Positions 11,560 through 24,100 of a stretch of DNA of 64,000 nucleotides are shown here, one piece after another (the first letter of the stretch is position 1; every line of letters starts with the position of its first letter). The notes below the pieces were generated by a model. That model ran no database searches and was not told the DNA's origin. It worked only from the letters and a program-made list of their open reading frames with translations. This DNA comes from Calliphora vicina (taxonomy: Eukaryota; Arthropoda; Insecta; Diptera; Calliphoridae), in assembly GCF_958450345.1 (NCBI RefSeq), contig NC_088780.1, positions 128,168,226-128,232,225 on the forward strand, written 5' to 3'. The position numbers and the translations under genes were made by a program.

Positions 11560-13880
11560 CTATAAGTTTATTCTACAAAAATGATCTATTCGACATGCCC
11601 TTTCATAATTACAGGATCGGTGTTCTGTTCCAATTAAAAAGTCTTAATTTGTTGGACAGTGTAATTAGTATAAAATCGAATAATAAAAAATATTGTCAGT
11701 ATAAAATTTCATAAATTCGATGGATTTCCATGAACCAGAAATATAGGACAGATTTCTGCTTCATTCTGGTATTTCACAGATCTGAGCTATTACTGTATTG
11801 CACGATAAGCTTCTTTTCAGTTATATTTAAATAATAATGTCCCATATGGTATATTTAGTAAAAATTAAATTTTGAAACATTCTATAGTGATATTTTTAAT
11901 ATTTTATGCCGAATATTTAAATAACTTTGTAGAACATATTATTTCCAACTGCAAGCATTTTTGTGGACGATAGCTTCAGGTCATTCATAAAAAAGGAGAA
12001 TCTGCATCGTTTTATAACTGAGAATAATATGCGTGTAAGTAGATATTGTATGGTTGATTACTCAAACAAAAAGAACCACAATAAAAAAGAACAGCAGCAA
12101 CAAACATACTTGATCACACTCGTAAATTTTCAAAACTACATTCTAGGTTGTCCAGATTAGTTGCCTTTTTTCGAACCCTTTTAGAGTTTGGAATGAATAT
12201 GAAATTTATATCAGCAGCTGATGAGCTGTCAGTTTGAATTAATGACATGAGAAAAAGAGCGTAACAGAGAAGTGATTTTTGATAAAAAGAAAATAATACT
12301 TTAGTACGACTATGGCTCCACTTTTTATGATTTACGAAAATAAAATATATAAACAGACCATTGTTGTAGCTGTGTTGAAAAATTGCGAATTAAAAACGTT
12401 TGATTTGGATTAAGAAATTAATGAAAATTTTTCCATTTACATTCACTAATATTGTGTCAATTTTAGTTGTTATCTTCTTAGAACAGGCTGGACATGTTGA
12501 AAATCATATGAATATTGTGATTTCATACTCTGTGGTTTATTTTAGGGATATAAATTTGTTGAATTCCTATCTGAATGAGCAAATATAGAAACTATACTAT
12601 GTTTTCAGTTTTGACTTTTATTTTCAAAATTGTTTGATTATTTGGAAATTTTATTACGGTCTACGATTTGTATATCAGAAATTTGCATTTGAAATTGAAA
12701 AATTTTTAAATAAATATGGAACAATTCTGAAATTCATTGGATATTTCTGAAAAACAATAGGAAAATTCTAAATTACAATTAGAAATTTTAGAAATATAAT
12801 TAAAAATGCCTAATTATATTTCAGTATTGGATTCAATTCATTGGACAGTTTCTGAAATTCAATGGACATTTTCGAAAATATAATACTTAAGTAAATTCTA
12901 AAATGCTATTGAAAATGGTGTATATATGACTCTATTCGCTAAAGTCGAAAACATAAAGAAAGAGTTTATAACAACGCCCATGAAGTAAATGAAGAGCCGC
13001 AGAACAAAAGATACTTTTTATCTCGGATCTCGGCTAACTACAATCTTAAGCTATAACAAACAATAAAATATAATCCGACGAGAAAAATACTTATGCTTTC
13101 TCTTGGCGATCTACTGGTTTCGGCTACATTATAAATATGAATTAAAAATTTTGAACTCGCCTAGTTATACTTATAAAAAGTATTCGATTGGATCCCCTAA
13201 GAGATATATTGATATACATATGTATGATATTTTTGTGTTTTTGTGTGTATAGAGTATTCTTACACTTGTATATGATTTCGAAAAACAACTTACGGCAATA
13301 ATTTGCAATAACATTTATACACATACACACACTCACTGCCCAACGGGAAAAGAAGCTGTAAAGAGGCCTTCTTAAATGCATTTTTTTTGCAGACATAAGG
13401 ACAACCAGCCGCATTGCAAAATCCTTTAAATTTTACAAGGCGTGTCCTGTTCGCTACTTGTTAGAAGCCTGCTAGAAGGACTGTTAGAAGGTCTTCCGGT
13501 TAAGACAATTTTGTATGTGCATGAAATATTTTAGAAGGAGAAGCAAAGTCCTTCTACAACATCTTCTGAGAGAAGGCAAGTTGGAATTGGTTAAGCATCT
13601 TTCAGAATATTTAAATAGGTTTATAAGGCCTACAAAGTGAAGTACAGTCATTTTTCCCCGCTGGATAAGACACGTGAAAGCGTAACGAAGAGTTTTGTGT
13701 TTTTAATTTACAACAGAACATTAATAATTGCATGGGTGCATGTGCAAATAAGAGTATATGTGGTTGTGTTTACTTGTATTTGTTTAACAAATGCCCAGCA
13801 ACTTTGCATGTATTGTTAAAAAAAATATCAAATGAAATGGTAATTTTAGCCCGAATACAAACATACATGGATACATACAT
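11560..13880. other. AT-rich DNA without a recognised gene
   Basis: Several short frames occur but none has a recognisable family or base composition that stands out. Between 12700 and 12890 the phrase GAAATTCAaTGGACATTT is repeated loosely. At 13450-13580 the motif TAGAAGG is repeated. Neither supports a gene call. Confidence 0.35.
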
Positions 13881-13904
13881 CTACATGCAATATTATTATT
13901 AACA

Positions 13905-14115
13905 CATCCCAGCAGTTGTTGGTGACTGTCCCGAACTAGTAACTAGCTACGTGACTAGTTATTTTATTGTCCTAAGTAGGGTTTTAATTGATTATTTTGG
14001 ATTACCGTGTGACTGTCTAATAGCTGGTACAAAGAAGTGAAAGCATGGTAATCATATAACGTTTACATATTCAATTACCTTACTAGGGGATACGGGTGAT
14101 AGGAGGAAGGTTTGT
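13905..14115. repeat. Possible interspersed repeat starting CCCAGCAGTT
   Basis: CCCAGCAGTT opens this stretch and also occurs at about 53891 (plus strand) and about 17057 (minus strand, followed by a tRNA-like sequence). The three sequences diverge after 10-20 bases, so only the shared head is supported. A dense set of ACTAGTTA-type palindromes follows at 13935-13962. Confidence 0.3.
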
Positions 14116-14119
14116 TTAC

Positions 14120-14545
14120 AATCAATAAACAATCCTTCCACCGACAACTCTCCAATTGATTATTTCTGGTGGGTCAAATAGCTACTTTCTTAGAGACAAT
14201 AAAGTGACAATTGATTTCACACTAGGTTACATGGAATGTCGGTATAATTAAGCAAAAATAAAATAAACTGTATCAGAATTATATCAATTTGTGTAAAAAC
14301 AGTTTGTACGAATTACTCACAAAATGGTGCAGTACAAAATAAACGTTTAAAGTGATCACATAATAGTGGACACATTAATAAATTTTTTTTTTTTTTAAAG
14401 AGTAGTATCACTCAGGTAATTAATATGCCTCGTCTAGGTCTTGTAAAAACATGCTTGCGTGTGCTATTTATCTCTTATAATTTCTGAGTTATAGGCATTT
14501 GAAAATTGAAATTTAAAAATAAGGCCATACCTTGGTCCGCTTTTT
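14120..14545. other. No recognised feature
   Basis: AT-rich sequence with a long T run near 14382 and nothing that supports a gene. Confidence 0.35.
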
Positions 14546-14550
14546 TAAAA

Positions 14551-15347
14551 ATATAGGGCGCACTTTTGGACCGAATGGACTCGAATTTTTTTGTTAGTAT
14601 GAAAAAGTGTAATATTTTTGAAGGACGGAGTTTTAAAGTGGCATATTTTTGAATCTAATTAAGATATTGACTTGAAATTTTTTTTGTAAGACCAAAAATT
14701 AACTTATCTAAACAAACAAATATAGCTCGGAAAAAATATGGATCAAATTGTTCCTAATATTTGCAATCCTATTAAAATTTTGATATAAATTTGATATAAT
14801 AAAATCTTTATTTATTAACGGAACTCAATGAAATTTTCAGCGATTTTTAAGTTTCTCATTCTAAATAACAAGGTGTAAAAAAACTTGTCAAAAGGTCGAA
14901 GAGAATCCCGCAATTCCTAAAAATTGGAGCGAAAATCCCAAAAATGGTATTTTTTACAATTTTGTCTATAGGGTCCACATTTCCTTCGGGGCTGGGAAAA
15001 TACTTTAGGGATAAATAGGGAACACATCAGGGTTCCCAAAACTGCTTTCCGTTTTCTGATCCCAGCTTTGGGATTTTAGAACATGTGGCCCAAAGTTGAA
15101 ATTTTTATTAAAAATAGGACATGTTTTTTATACCAAAATGTTCTCCGCAAAGAAGATTTATAGAAAAACATAAAATTGTTATATGTTCTTAAAGAAAGTT
15201 GTTTTTTAATAAAAAAAGAGTTAAGTCACCTTTGAAAATCGTTTATTATTGGACCCCTAATTGATATTGCTCTGAAATCTTTTGTAATTTAGTTGTCTAA
15301 CTAACAAAAAAATTCGAGTCCATTCGGTCCAAAAGTACGCCCTATAT
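14551..15347. mobile_element. TIR element, about 800 bp
   Basis: Inverted repeats of about 55 bp face each other: ATATAGGGCGCACTTTTGGA onwards at 14551-14606, and the complement ending TACGCCCTATAT at about 15292-15347. The shared core is GGACCGAATGGACTCGAA. The interior has no recognisable coding frame. The superfamily is not assigned because no clear target duplication is visible. Confidence 0.6.
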
Positions 15348-15362
15348 TTTACATGTCGAAGG

Positions 15363-15600
15363 TACCCTACTTTGAGCCCCCATAGCGCCGCCCCTGGATT
15401 ATTTTTAGGGCTCATTTTAACTCGAATACTCCTTGGCTACACCCAACTCAAATTTTATCCCGATCGGACCAGCCGTTTAGAAATGCCAGAATTATTTCCA
15501 AAAAATTTCGATTCTGCCCCACTGTGCGGTGCTACGATGGAAAAACACTTTGAAACCGACCCAGCGCGGGTTATAGGGTCTTAGAATTTCAGAAACACCC
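15363..15600. repeat. Repeat fragment with a Transib-like end
   Basis: This is a GC-richer patch containing CCCGATCGGACCAGCCGTTT. It also holds CCCCACTGTGC near 15517, whose complement GCACAGTGGGG starts with the heptamer CACAGTG seen at other element ends in this window. A 70-codon open frame covers it but has no recognisable family. Confidence 0.4.
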
Positions 15601-16000
15601 TCAAATTCTGAAGTTATTCTAAAAAAAAACATTTTCAGTGATGTTCCTCAACTTATCGACCTGTATCTCATTTAGTTTTTGTCCTACTTTAAATTTGTTA
15701 AAGGGTTTGGAAAGAAAACTGATTACTATTTAAAATGACGTTCAGTTTCTGATACATTTGTAAGTTATAAGTATTGTTTTTGTTAAGAATATCTAAAAGA
15801 AACACAAAATTTATCAACTTTTATGATTTTAGTTGCTTTTCATTGAATATTTTGATATGAAAGCTTATAACAATTTAGAACAATGTATAAAGGAAATTTA
15901 ATTCTTAACAAAACATGGTTTTAATTATTGAAGTCGGATGAAAATTGTAAAAGTTATTCAACTTTACATTAACACATTTTTTAGTATTTTCTCCCCCAGC
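15600..16000. other. No recognised feature
   Basis: AT-rich DNA without a supported gene or element boundary. Confidence 0.35.
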
Positions 16001-16005
16001 GCATA

Positions 16006-16336
16006 TCTATATATATAAAAATGAAATGGTCCATGTATGCAATGTCATCACTTGAGAACGGCTGGAGCGATTTGGCTGATTTTTTTTTATTCGATTCGAA
16101 ATTTTCAGGAGATGGTTTGTAAAGAAAAAAAATTAAAAAATTACGGGTAAAACTCGAAAATTCTTTTTTTTTGTGGGTCCAGACAACTGTTATAAAAAAG
16201 CTCCCTAAAGTATGCAGTACTAATTTAGATATTTTATTTGCAAATAAATAAGAATAGGCTGGTGTGCGTGGGTTGGAGAAACTTGATGAACTAACATTAG
16301 TAAATGCTACCGGGCGAAGCCGGGGCGATCAACTAA
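16006..16336 (+). mobile_element. Helitron MITE, 331 bp
   Basis: The element starts A/TCTATATATATAAAAATG and ends CAACTAA followed by T, with a GGGCGAAGCC hairpin about 15 bases before the end. It carries GAACGGCTGGAGCGATTTGG near the left end, a block common to small insect Helitrons. A close relative lies on the minus strand at 24960-25268. No coding sequence is present. Confidence 0.8.
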
Positions 16337-16529
16337 TGAATAATAAAAAAAACAAAAAAAATATAAAAAAAAATTTTTAATTAACAATGTAAAAATATGC
16401 TTTCATAGAAACAAATTAAAATAGCTATTGTTGAATTTGAAAAATGTCGAAAAAAATAAAAAATAAAGCGAAACTTTTAATAACTTTTATGAATAATTTG
16501 ATAAAATTTTTAAATCTTTTGAATACTAA

Positions 16530-16774
16530 AGGTAGGGTCACACATGACAAGTATTTGATGAGAAAGAGGTAAAGACGTAACTATATTTAAATTCTTTTAT
16601 TTATTCCAAAAACTTATTTTACTTTAGATGATTCATAACAAAAAAATTTTTTTTTTTATTTGATGCTGTTTGATCTTACAAAACAATTGTAAGAGTAAAC
16701 ACGTCAAACAAATTTGTGCTAAAAAAAGTGGTTACGTTTTTTTGTGCAAATCTTTGCCAGGTGTGACCCTACCT
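16530..16774. mobile_element. MITE, 245 bp, possible PIF/Harbinger type
   Basis: AGGTAGGGTCACACATG at the left faces its complement CAGGTGTGACCCTACCT at the right. Both ends are followed by TAA, which fits the 3-bp TWA target of PIF/Harbinger elements. The inner part of the TIR continues with mismatches. The class call rests on the 3-bp flank and is tentative. Confidence 0.6.
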
Positions 16775-16955
16775 TAAGGTACTACGACCTACCCTAAAAC
16801 TGTTTTTTCAAAATAACTCAAAATTTTGATGGTGTTTCAAAATCTTTGAAAGCGGTTTAGTATGTCCTACAACACCCATTAGGTCCCGTTTCAAGTTCAG
16901 ACAAAAAGTGTTATTTTGTAGCAGAGTGTTATTGTAAACTGATGTTGTTGATTGG

Positions 16956-17040
16956 CAGTGGCTGGGAATCGAACCCAGGCCGCAAATATTATATCATGCT
17001 TAATGATCAAATGCGCTAACCAATTAAGCCATAGCACCCT
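16956..17040 (-). tRNA. tRNA-like sequence, possibly a tRNA-derived SINE head
   Basis: On the minus strand the A-box-like TGGCTTAATTGGTTAGCGCA is followed by a perfect B-box, GGTTCGATTCC. The T-arm has a perfect 5-bp stem (CTGGG, loop, CCCAG at 16962-16978). The acceptor stem pairs poorly and the anticodon arm is irregular, so a working tRNA is unlikely. About 20 bases upstream on the same strand is CCCAGCAGTTAAGCAAG, which recurs near 53891. Confidence 0.4.
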
Positions 17041-17129
17041 CAAGCTTGCTTAACTGCTGGGATATGGTTAAATTTCATATTATTGGAACTAACTGATACT
17101 ACTTGTTTATGTCCACTTTCATCATGATA

Positions 17130-17760
17130 TAAATTATAATAAGACAAACAGACGGACGGACATACCTAGATACCTAGACTCAGAGTGTATATCCTTTAGT
17201 GGGTCCGTGATGAATATGTCGATATGTTACAAATGGATTGACAAAATCAAAATACCCGCAACATTTTTGATTTTACCATATACAAAATTTGAAGCAGATG
17301 GTTTTTATTTTCGAGAACAGGATAATTCATTATTCACTTCACTTTAACCTTTAGACCTCTAAAAACACTTAATAAAACTGGCTTGGTTTTAATATTAAAA
17401 TGTAAGGTTAGTTTACTTCCCAGTATTTGAGTTTATGTATTAAATGGTGTGTCTTCATTATACGCTACACCATCATAGCGGGGAGGGTATATTGGATTTG
17501 AATCACTTTCTGAGCCGATTAAACGATGTACGTCCGTCTGTCTGGCTGGCCATGTAAACCTTGTGCGCATAGAATAGGTCGCACCTTTTGGTACCTATAA
17601 TTTTTGAAACTGGCTGCAATCGGTCCATTATTTCACCTAGCCCCCGAAATTGGACTTTATCTGTCATAAATATTAAATTTATATAGGTATCTATACTAAT
17701 TTACTAGTGTAGGGTATTACATGGTCGGACATGATCAACCATAATTTTTTACTTGTTTTT
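17130..17760. repeat. Interspersed non-coding repeat (DINE-1-like module)
   Basis: Contains CAGACGGACGGACATACC, TACACCATCATAGCGGGGAG, TCGGTCCATTATTTCACC and AGTGTAGGGTATTACATGG. Similar phrases recur at 26530-27270, 34070-34330, 39390-40010, 59430-59660 and 63070-63470. The arrangement (GACGGACGGACA core, GTAGGGTAT end) resembles the DINE-1/INE-1 style repeats of flies. That family name is a resemblance, not a tested match. Confidence 0.5.
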
Positions 17761-17769
17761 AACTTGCAC

Positions 17770-18420
17770 TCATTGGTCGTAGCATATATTTACTTTATTT
17801 CTGGCTTAAATCCTTCTCTGCTCTTACATATGTCTTGTTCATTTTTTTTTCCGTTGTTCGTTTTATTATTGGTGGAGCAAAATACAAACTTATTGCCAAC
17901 ATCACTTTACTTAACAATCAGCATACTTTGAGTTGTATACATCAGCTTTTGGCAAATAACAATTTCAAGTTGTTTTATTTTCTGTAAATTTAGAGGTTTT
18001 TTTTTGTTGTTGCCTGTGTACATTTTGCTTTAGCTATTTCCTTTGTCCATTTGTCTTGTTTGTTTTTTTACTTTTTAGTCAAGTGAGTTAAAAGCCCTTC
18101 AAATGAATTTAGTTTCATTCGCATTTTCATCTGGAATTGTGGTATATTTTTCCTATTTTTCTTCAATAGATTTTTTACTTTGCTTTTTATTTCTAATTTA
18201 TTTCTGCTTTCACTCACATTTCATTCCTTTTTTATTTACTATCTGAAGTGGATGTATGTTGGGGGAATAAACGCATTTTCAAGCGAATTTTTAAGCATCT
18301 TTCTATTTGATTTTTTTTTTTCATTTACATTGTATATACTTGACTGTTATTTGAGATGGTGAGTTGCGAAAACTGTTATATAGTTTCGGATGATATATTT
18401 TCGGGCAGTTTTACCGGTTT
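17770..18420. other. T-rich DNA, nothing recognised
   Basis: Plus-strand frames here encode only F/L/I-rich low-complexity peptides, as expected from T-rich DNA. I see no gene. A repeat edge, CACCATAGTGGTGTAGGGTA, lies near 18435. Confidence 0.4.
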
Positions 18421-18589
18421 TAAAGAAAACATGCCACCATAGTGGTGTAGGGTATCAAAATTTGTTCTACATTTTTCTTCTTTTTGTTATGAAAACTTTT
18501 CGGTTTGGGGGTGGGGAATTCCTACGAATGTATTTAAGGCAAATGGGATATTATATTTATGAATTCATCTTAAGGCCAGGGGATATACA

Positions 18590-19300
18590 ATATTTCTAGT
18601 TTTTTTTATTTGGAGTAGAAATATATAAATTATTTGGTGTGCCAACTCGGTAGCAACTCAACGATTGGCCTTGTGCTTTGTTAATGGTTATATTGTTATA
18701 GCAAAGGCAAGACGAAACGGGAACTGGAACTGCTTGAATTCAAATGGTAAGTCGTTGAAAAACATTGGTTTGCGTGGAATCAGTATGCCTTCGCCTTTGA
18801 ATCTGTCACCTCAATTAAATTTGCTGAACATTCTTTAATAGTCAATCCTGTTCCATTGCATAATTTTGGCGCGTTTATGTTGCGGAGCAGCATTATCGGC
18901 TTGGACCACCGATAATTCAATGTTAGTACATGTGGTAGCAATCCGGCTGGTTTCAATGAATTCAAAACTTCAGTAGTATAATCGACTTGTATTTCAATAT
19001 TTCTCCAGGCAGTTTCATTCATCACAATTGTTGGTGACAAAATTGCATGTTCCCACAGTCAATCCGAATTGTTGTAGTTGGTTGTAAGACTTGTCAACAA
19101 CGGTTTTAATATTTATTTACATTTGGCAGAAGTTCGGCTAGAACGAAATCTCATATGTGGCGGAATCAATTGGAATTTTTCCATTTCCCATGGCCAACAA
19201 TTGTTTTGAGAATGCTTCAGCAGAAGAGTCTTGCAGCCAATGCACACGCATGTTCATCGATAGCTTTAGGTTTCTGTAACTTTATTTAAAGTGAAATAAA
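18590..19300 (-). pseudogene. Helitron Pif1-like helicase, C-terminal remnant
   Basis: Reading the minus strand gives successive blocks typical of the Pif1 helicase domain of Helitron Rep-Hel proteins: NMRVHWLQD..SAEAFSKQLL and GNGKIPID near 19150-19260; EVLNSLKPAGLLPH, IMLLRN and LCNGT at 18780-19040; PFRLAFAIT and NKAQGQS-like sequence at about 18665-18760; RVGTPNNLYI at about 18615-18645. The protein would unwind DNA during rolling-circle transposition. The blocks lie in different frames with several stops, and sequence is missing between the AQGQS and RVG blocks, so the gene is dead. A likely Helitron left end lies upstream on the same strand near 20070, in the right place for an autonomous parent. 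Confidence 0.8.
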
Positions 19301-20075
19301 TTTGATTGAACTTCGTCAATCAGTATATCCTTGTGATTCCTGTACTCATCATCCTTATTGTTATGAAATACCGCCAACTTTAAATCGATTCTTTCTCTTG
19401 ATCGAGCCAGTCAGGAGCGATTGTTTCTAGTCTTTCGATATGCTGTTGGCTTTCGATCTCTCTCTCTGCAACTTTCGATGAAAATGCACTGCAACGCAAA
19501 GCAAATCAAATGCAGTCAGTGACTAAATGAAAACAAATCTTATTTTAATAAACCGTTATTTTTTATGAATTCACAATTGTTTTTATTAAAAGTGGAATGC
19601 GGTTATTCAAAATATTTTTTTTAAATAGATTTCACATGGAAATTTAATTTTCATGCACCTGATATGCAAGAGTAAACCAAATTTTTTATCATCGTTTGAT
19701 AATATAAAACAACTTTTATAGTACAATGTTCCACCTTAATAACCGCGGTCTACTTAGACATGTGCTGGAATGTATTCCTTTCTTCGCTTACACCAAATCA
19801 TTCGCTTCAGAGTACACCATTGTGAATTAAATTTTTAGAATGATTTAACATCAACGAAATGAAAATTGTCATTGCTTGAACGTTGAGAATGAAAAAAAAA
19901 CATTTAGTTTTGGACATAATTTATTTGATTTTGCTATGTCCCTCAAAAATCTGACTTTACAGTATTACCTGCAAGGCTATTCTAAAGATTCTCGGAAAAT
20001 TTCATAAAAATTGGTTCAGCCGTTTTTGAGTCCTTACGGAACATACATTTCTATATATGTATATAAGAGAAGAGA
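19300..20075 (-). mobile_element. Probable 5' part of the decayed autonomous Helitron
   Basis: On the minus strand, TCTTATATACATATATAGAA near 20068 is followed by AAAAACGGCTGAACCAATTT, the same order as in the small Helitron MITEs here (TA-rich end, then ACGGCTG). The helicase remnant begins 0.7 kb further on. The sequence between them has no open frame of note. No matching 3' hairpin or CTRR end was found. Confidence 0.45.
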
Positions 20076-20623
20076 TTACAGTATGGTTTAATAAATTTAA
20101 GGTATTTATAATTGTGTTTCGAAAATCAAATATTTTCTTATTTAAGAGCATAATTCAATCTAACAATTGTTATAATTGATTGTACATTTCAATATTAATT
20201 TTACATTGAGAAATTTTGTCTTTTACATAAATTCCAAGATAAACTTCTTCACTTTTTTCTATATATATTGAATATAATTTCTATAATACAATTCAATTTG
20301 TTAAATCGTTGGCATGTTAGCGATTTAACAAAAGAAATTATCAAACGTCAAATTTCTAAATTTACTCTAATAAAATCGTCGCACCAAACACCACTGATCG
20401 GAAGAGTCGGGTGGCGAATTGTTTTAAACCTTGTTAGGTTTAATCGCAAAGAAAGCTGCAGAAAGTGAAAGTGCAAATTTGTTTTACCAACGATCCAATA
20501 TCTCTGATTCTCTCCTAGATTTGAGTGCTAAAGTTGAGTGTTGAAGTTGGACTGCAGAGTGTATAAAATGTATGACATGTTTAATTGTTTTCACACATTT
20601 GACCAAACTTTACACTTGCACAC

Positions 20624-21605
20624 TAGGTTGGCCCTTAATAAACGAAAGTTGGATTTTGGCATGTCTCACCCCCCAGTTTGGTGAACATTCGTAAAAAAAT
20701 CAATCCTGAAAAATGTTTAGGTAAATAGGTTGGAGTTAAGTTTGGGGTCATTTTAACCCCAAGAGCCATTAAGGGTTAATTTTAATTTTTGTGCTGTTAT
20801 TATACATACTAGTCTTCATGTTATATTTTCCTTAAGTTTCATCAAAATCGGCCGAAAAATATACAACATTTCGTTATCTTTAAATTAGAATTCCAAATAT
20901 TGAAAAATTTGACCTTTGACCTTCACGCTTTAAGGTTTAACGTTTTCCAATTTTAGTAAAACTTTCAGAATATATTTAGAATTATCTGGATTATAATATT
21001 CTTAATAGGTTTTAATTAAAATTCATAACAGTAAGGAAATACAGCTCATTCGCCAAAAAATGGCCAAATAATTGGTTTTTATCGAACGGAAAAATCATAA
21101 GAGATATTTTCATAATTTTTTCATATTTTTATTCCATATTATATTCTCAATAAATCACAATGAGATGATCAGAAAATTCTGAAATTTGTTTAACAAAATT
21201 TTTAAAAAATTGAAAATGGAGTTTTGAAACTGCCGTTAAAAAATGAGCTTTTATTTTAATATTTATCAAAATATGTTAATATTGTTCCTACATTTCTTGT
21301 TCTAGTGGCCTGAGCCACGTTTAATTGCCTGGGATTTTTTAATAACTTTAACATTTTTTGACCAATTTCTGTTTTTTATGTCTCATTAGAACGAAAATTA
21401 CGTACACATTTCAATTTTTTTAAATTAAATTGCAAAGGTGATTTTTTAATGGGAAAATTTTTACAAAAACTGAAAAAAATTAATTTATTCCCCTGTAAAT
21501 GCATCTCAAAACTTCTGAGGGCCTAAAATTTTTTCTGGTTGATTTTTTTACCAATGTTCACCAAACTGGTCAAAATCCAACTTTCGTGAATTAATTGCCA
21601 CCCTA
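20624..21605. mobile_element. hAT-like element, 982 bp, perfect 8-bp duplication
   Basis: The element starts TAGGTTGGCCCTTAATAAACG and ends with the complement of TAGGGTGGCAATTAATTCACG. Both continue into GAAAGTTGGATTTTG. It is flanked by identical 8-bp copies of TTGCACAC (20616-20623 and 21606-21613). An 8-bp duplication and TAG-type ends fit the hAT superfamily. No transposase frame remains. Internal phrases (ATTAAGGGTTAATTTTAATT, TTCATCAAAATCGGCC) recur at 46830-47060, and related sequence at 4117-4670, 47100-47800 and 50460-50870. Confidence 0.8.
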
Positions 21606-22069
21606 TTGCACACATTTACTTACTCGTAAATCTTGTTTTTTTATTCATTCCAAAATAAATGTTTGTATTCATCTCTTTGTTGTAGTTCTGGTTGTATTGT
21701 ATATATTGGATGCATTTTGGTACTGTATATTCATACATTAGGATTGACCAGCTAGCAGGGAGTCAGAATATGTTGTCGAAGTCCTCAACTTAAATGAGAG
21801 TTCTATTTACTTTCAGATGTCTCAAAATGTTCTGAGTTTTCCCATATATTTTGAAAAATTTGAATTTACAATAAAAAAATGGTAAATTGAGGTTTCTGTT
21901 GTATACCACTTTATTATTTTCCACTAAGAGGTATTACTACAGTTGTTAATAGGTTATAAAAATGCCCAAAAACTTGTGCCTCTAATTTATGTTGGATTTA
22001 AGATGTAAGTAAGAAACTGTTAGTACAGATATCATATTAAAACTACACTTGTAAGTTTCAAAGCAAATA

Positions 22070-22475
22070 TGTCACGTACGGTATGTCACGTACGATATAA
22101 AATTTTATTTATTATAAAATCATCCAAAGATTGTTTTTATTTAAATATGACGGATTGTAAGGGAAAAATATTTCGTTTAGTGTAAGAATTTGAAAGAAAA
22201 CATAACGCCTCTCACGACTCGAATATTTTCGCATATTTCTACATGTACCTCAAAATAAGTTTCGTTTTATGTCACGTACGATATACCATTATTTCGCTCA
22301 ATATTTTGGACAAAAATATTTCGAAAGAACTTTTTATTATTTTAAAATATAGTACTCTCTGAATGGAACATAAAAACCAAATTATTTTTCAGATACTCTT
22401 ATTTTTACAAAATCTATTCCACTCTATAGGCGTACAGATGACACGTGATATGAAATTTCCCATATATGTTTCCCA
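22070..22475. mobile_element. Second copy of the 3511-3945 TIR element, damaged
   Basis: About 400 bp align with the interior of 3511-3945, including GTCACGTACGATAT, AATATGACGGATTGTAA and TCCACTCTATAG. The right end reads GAAATTTCCCATATAT, a worn version of the TIR. The left TIR is absent; instead the GTCACGTACG motif is duplicated. A 77-codon frame at 22363-22596 is a by-product of the repeat. Confidence 0.65.
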
Positions 22476-22599
22476 TATATTTTTTATTTTTTTGTGCATT
22501 ATTTTTGCCATATTTCAATTAGATAGTTATTTTTATACAGAGGTTAATGGGGTCAAAATTTTTGAGGGCTTACGGAAAGTCAAAGTTTTGGACTAAAGG

Positions 22600-24100
22600 C
22601 CTTTTTCATATTCAATTTTTAAATTTATTCCATGTTTATAAAACAAATTTTGTTTTATACACCTTATATTAAATTAAAAATTGATTATGAATAAGGGGGT
22701 AATGAGTTATTTTCAGGTATAGCGACATAAATATAATACAGTTTTAATTAAACACATTTATATGTACTTACTTGTCTCTTTATTTTCCATTTTATAAAAA
22801 TGAATTATTACGAACACAATTCGAGAAAACACGGACCTAAAATTGACCAAGCATGACTGAACTGGCAAGCAGCACATTTGAAAAAAAATTACATCGTTTA
22901 ACTTTGACGCACACATGTGTAACGGTGCTTTATATTTAGCACAAACAAAAAACACGTATTTTCCAATTAAAAAACAACAACAACAACAAATGTAAAACGG
23001 CACTTTGATTCGTATCACTTTTGCATAGAAAAAGCTGTCGTTTGACCTAATGTGACTGACATGTTCTAAGAAAATAATAAAAATTCTTATTTTTCATTTG
23101 ATCCATCTCATCACATTGAGATTTTATAAATATTATCATAAAACAACATTAACATTAATTTTAGTTGGACATTTATTCTTGGGACTTTCCTAATGTTTAC
23201 GAACATTTAACACTATTTTCATTGAAGTACGTATGTATGTAATTTATTGTATTTTTATTTTATTATTTCGTTTTCATTTCAATCGTGCGCCTGCATCACA
23301 AAATCGCCACCATCACTTTCACAAAAACACATTATCACCAAAAAGCCATTTTAACGGTTAATAGTTCTTTTGTTAAAAGTCAATGAATATTTAATACAGT
23401 TTTTCCCTTCCGCTTCATCCACAAACAACCGGACTCCCAACTCAAGGAAGTCTTTGTGTACGAGTAGGTTTTTAAAAATGTTGAATTTTTTTCTTTCTCT
23501 TTTGGTTTTGGTTTATGATAATTGTTGTTAAAAAAAGAGGCATCTTTTAACTCCATCATTAAATTTATTTTTATTGCCTTCAGTTGATTTTTAAGTAGTG
23601 GCACTTTGCAAGTGTAATCATTGACAGATGGACAGTATTGAGTTTAAGTTTCTTATTTACATTTAATTTTAATGCGGGGTCTGAAAATGAAAACATTCAG
23701 TGGAGTATATGATTTTATTTTATTGGTTAGTTAATTTTAGATAAGTTAATAAGTAAATAAAACCTGTTGTTATTTGAAATTGTTTTTATTTTGCTTGGTA
23801 GTAGTATGTATTTAAGAGTTTATTGGATAATAACTTACTCGCAACTGATCTGGTTGATACAGGCAAACATTTTTTATTGTAAATTTTTTTAAACACTCTA
23901 AATTTTAAGCTATTTTTTGATAAAATAATATTTTTACTGCAATTTTTTTTGTATTACTCTTTTAAATACATTGCATTTAATATTGTTTTTATATTTTCGA
24001 AATAAAAAGTGAAGAAATTATTTTCAAACGCGCCTTTTTTTATTGATATCAAGTTTATACATTGCGACTAGTCTCGATTGAAAATGATTGCCACTAACGG
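22600..24100. other. AT-rich DNA with no recognised gene
   Basis: No supported gene. A short CAA trinucleotide run lies near 22974-22990. Open frames on the minus strand at 22758-23018 and 23380-23604 have no family resemblance and low-complexity composition. Confidence 0.35.

Noticed and set aside
15372..15584. A 70-codon frame with balanced composition.
   Set aside because: It covers a dispersed repeat with CGATCGGACCAGCCGTTT and a Transib-like end, so the frame is probably incidental.
16956..17040. Functional tRNA gene.
   Set aside because: B box and T-arm are good, but the acceptor stem does not pair and the anticodon arm is irregular.
17770..18362. Plus-strand frames rich in F, L, I and S that could be taken for small membrane proteins.
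   Set aside because: T-rich DNA yields such frames by chance, and there is no promoter, splice or family evidence.
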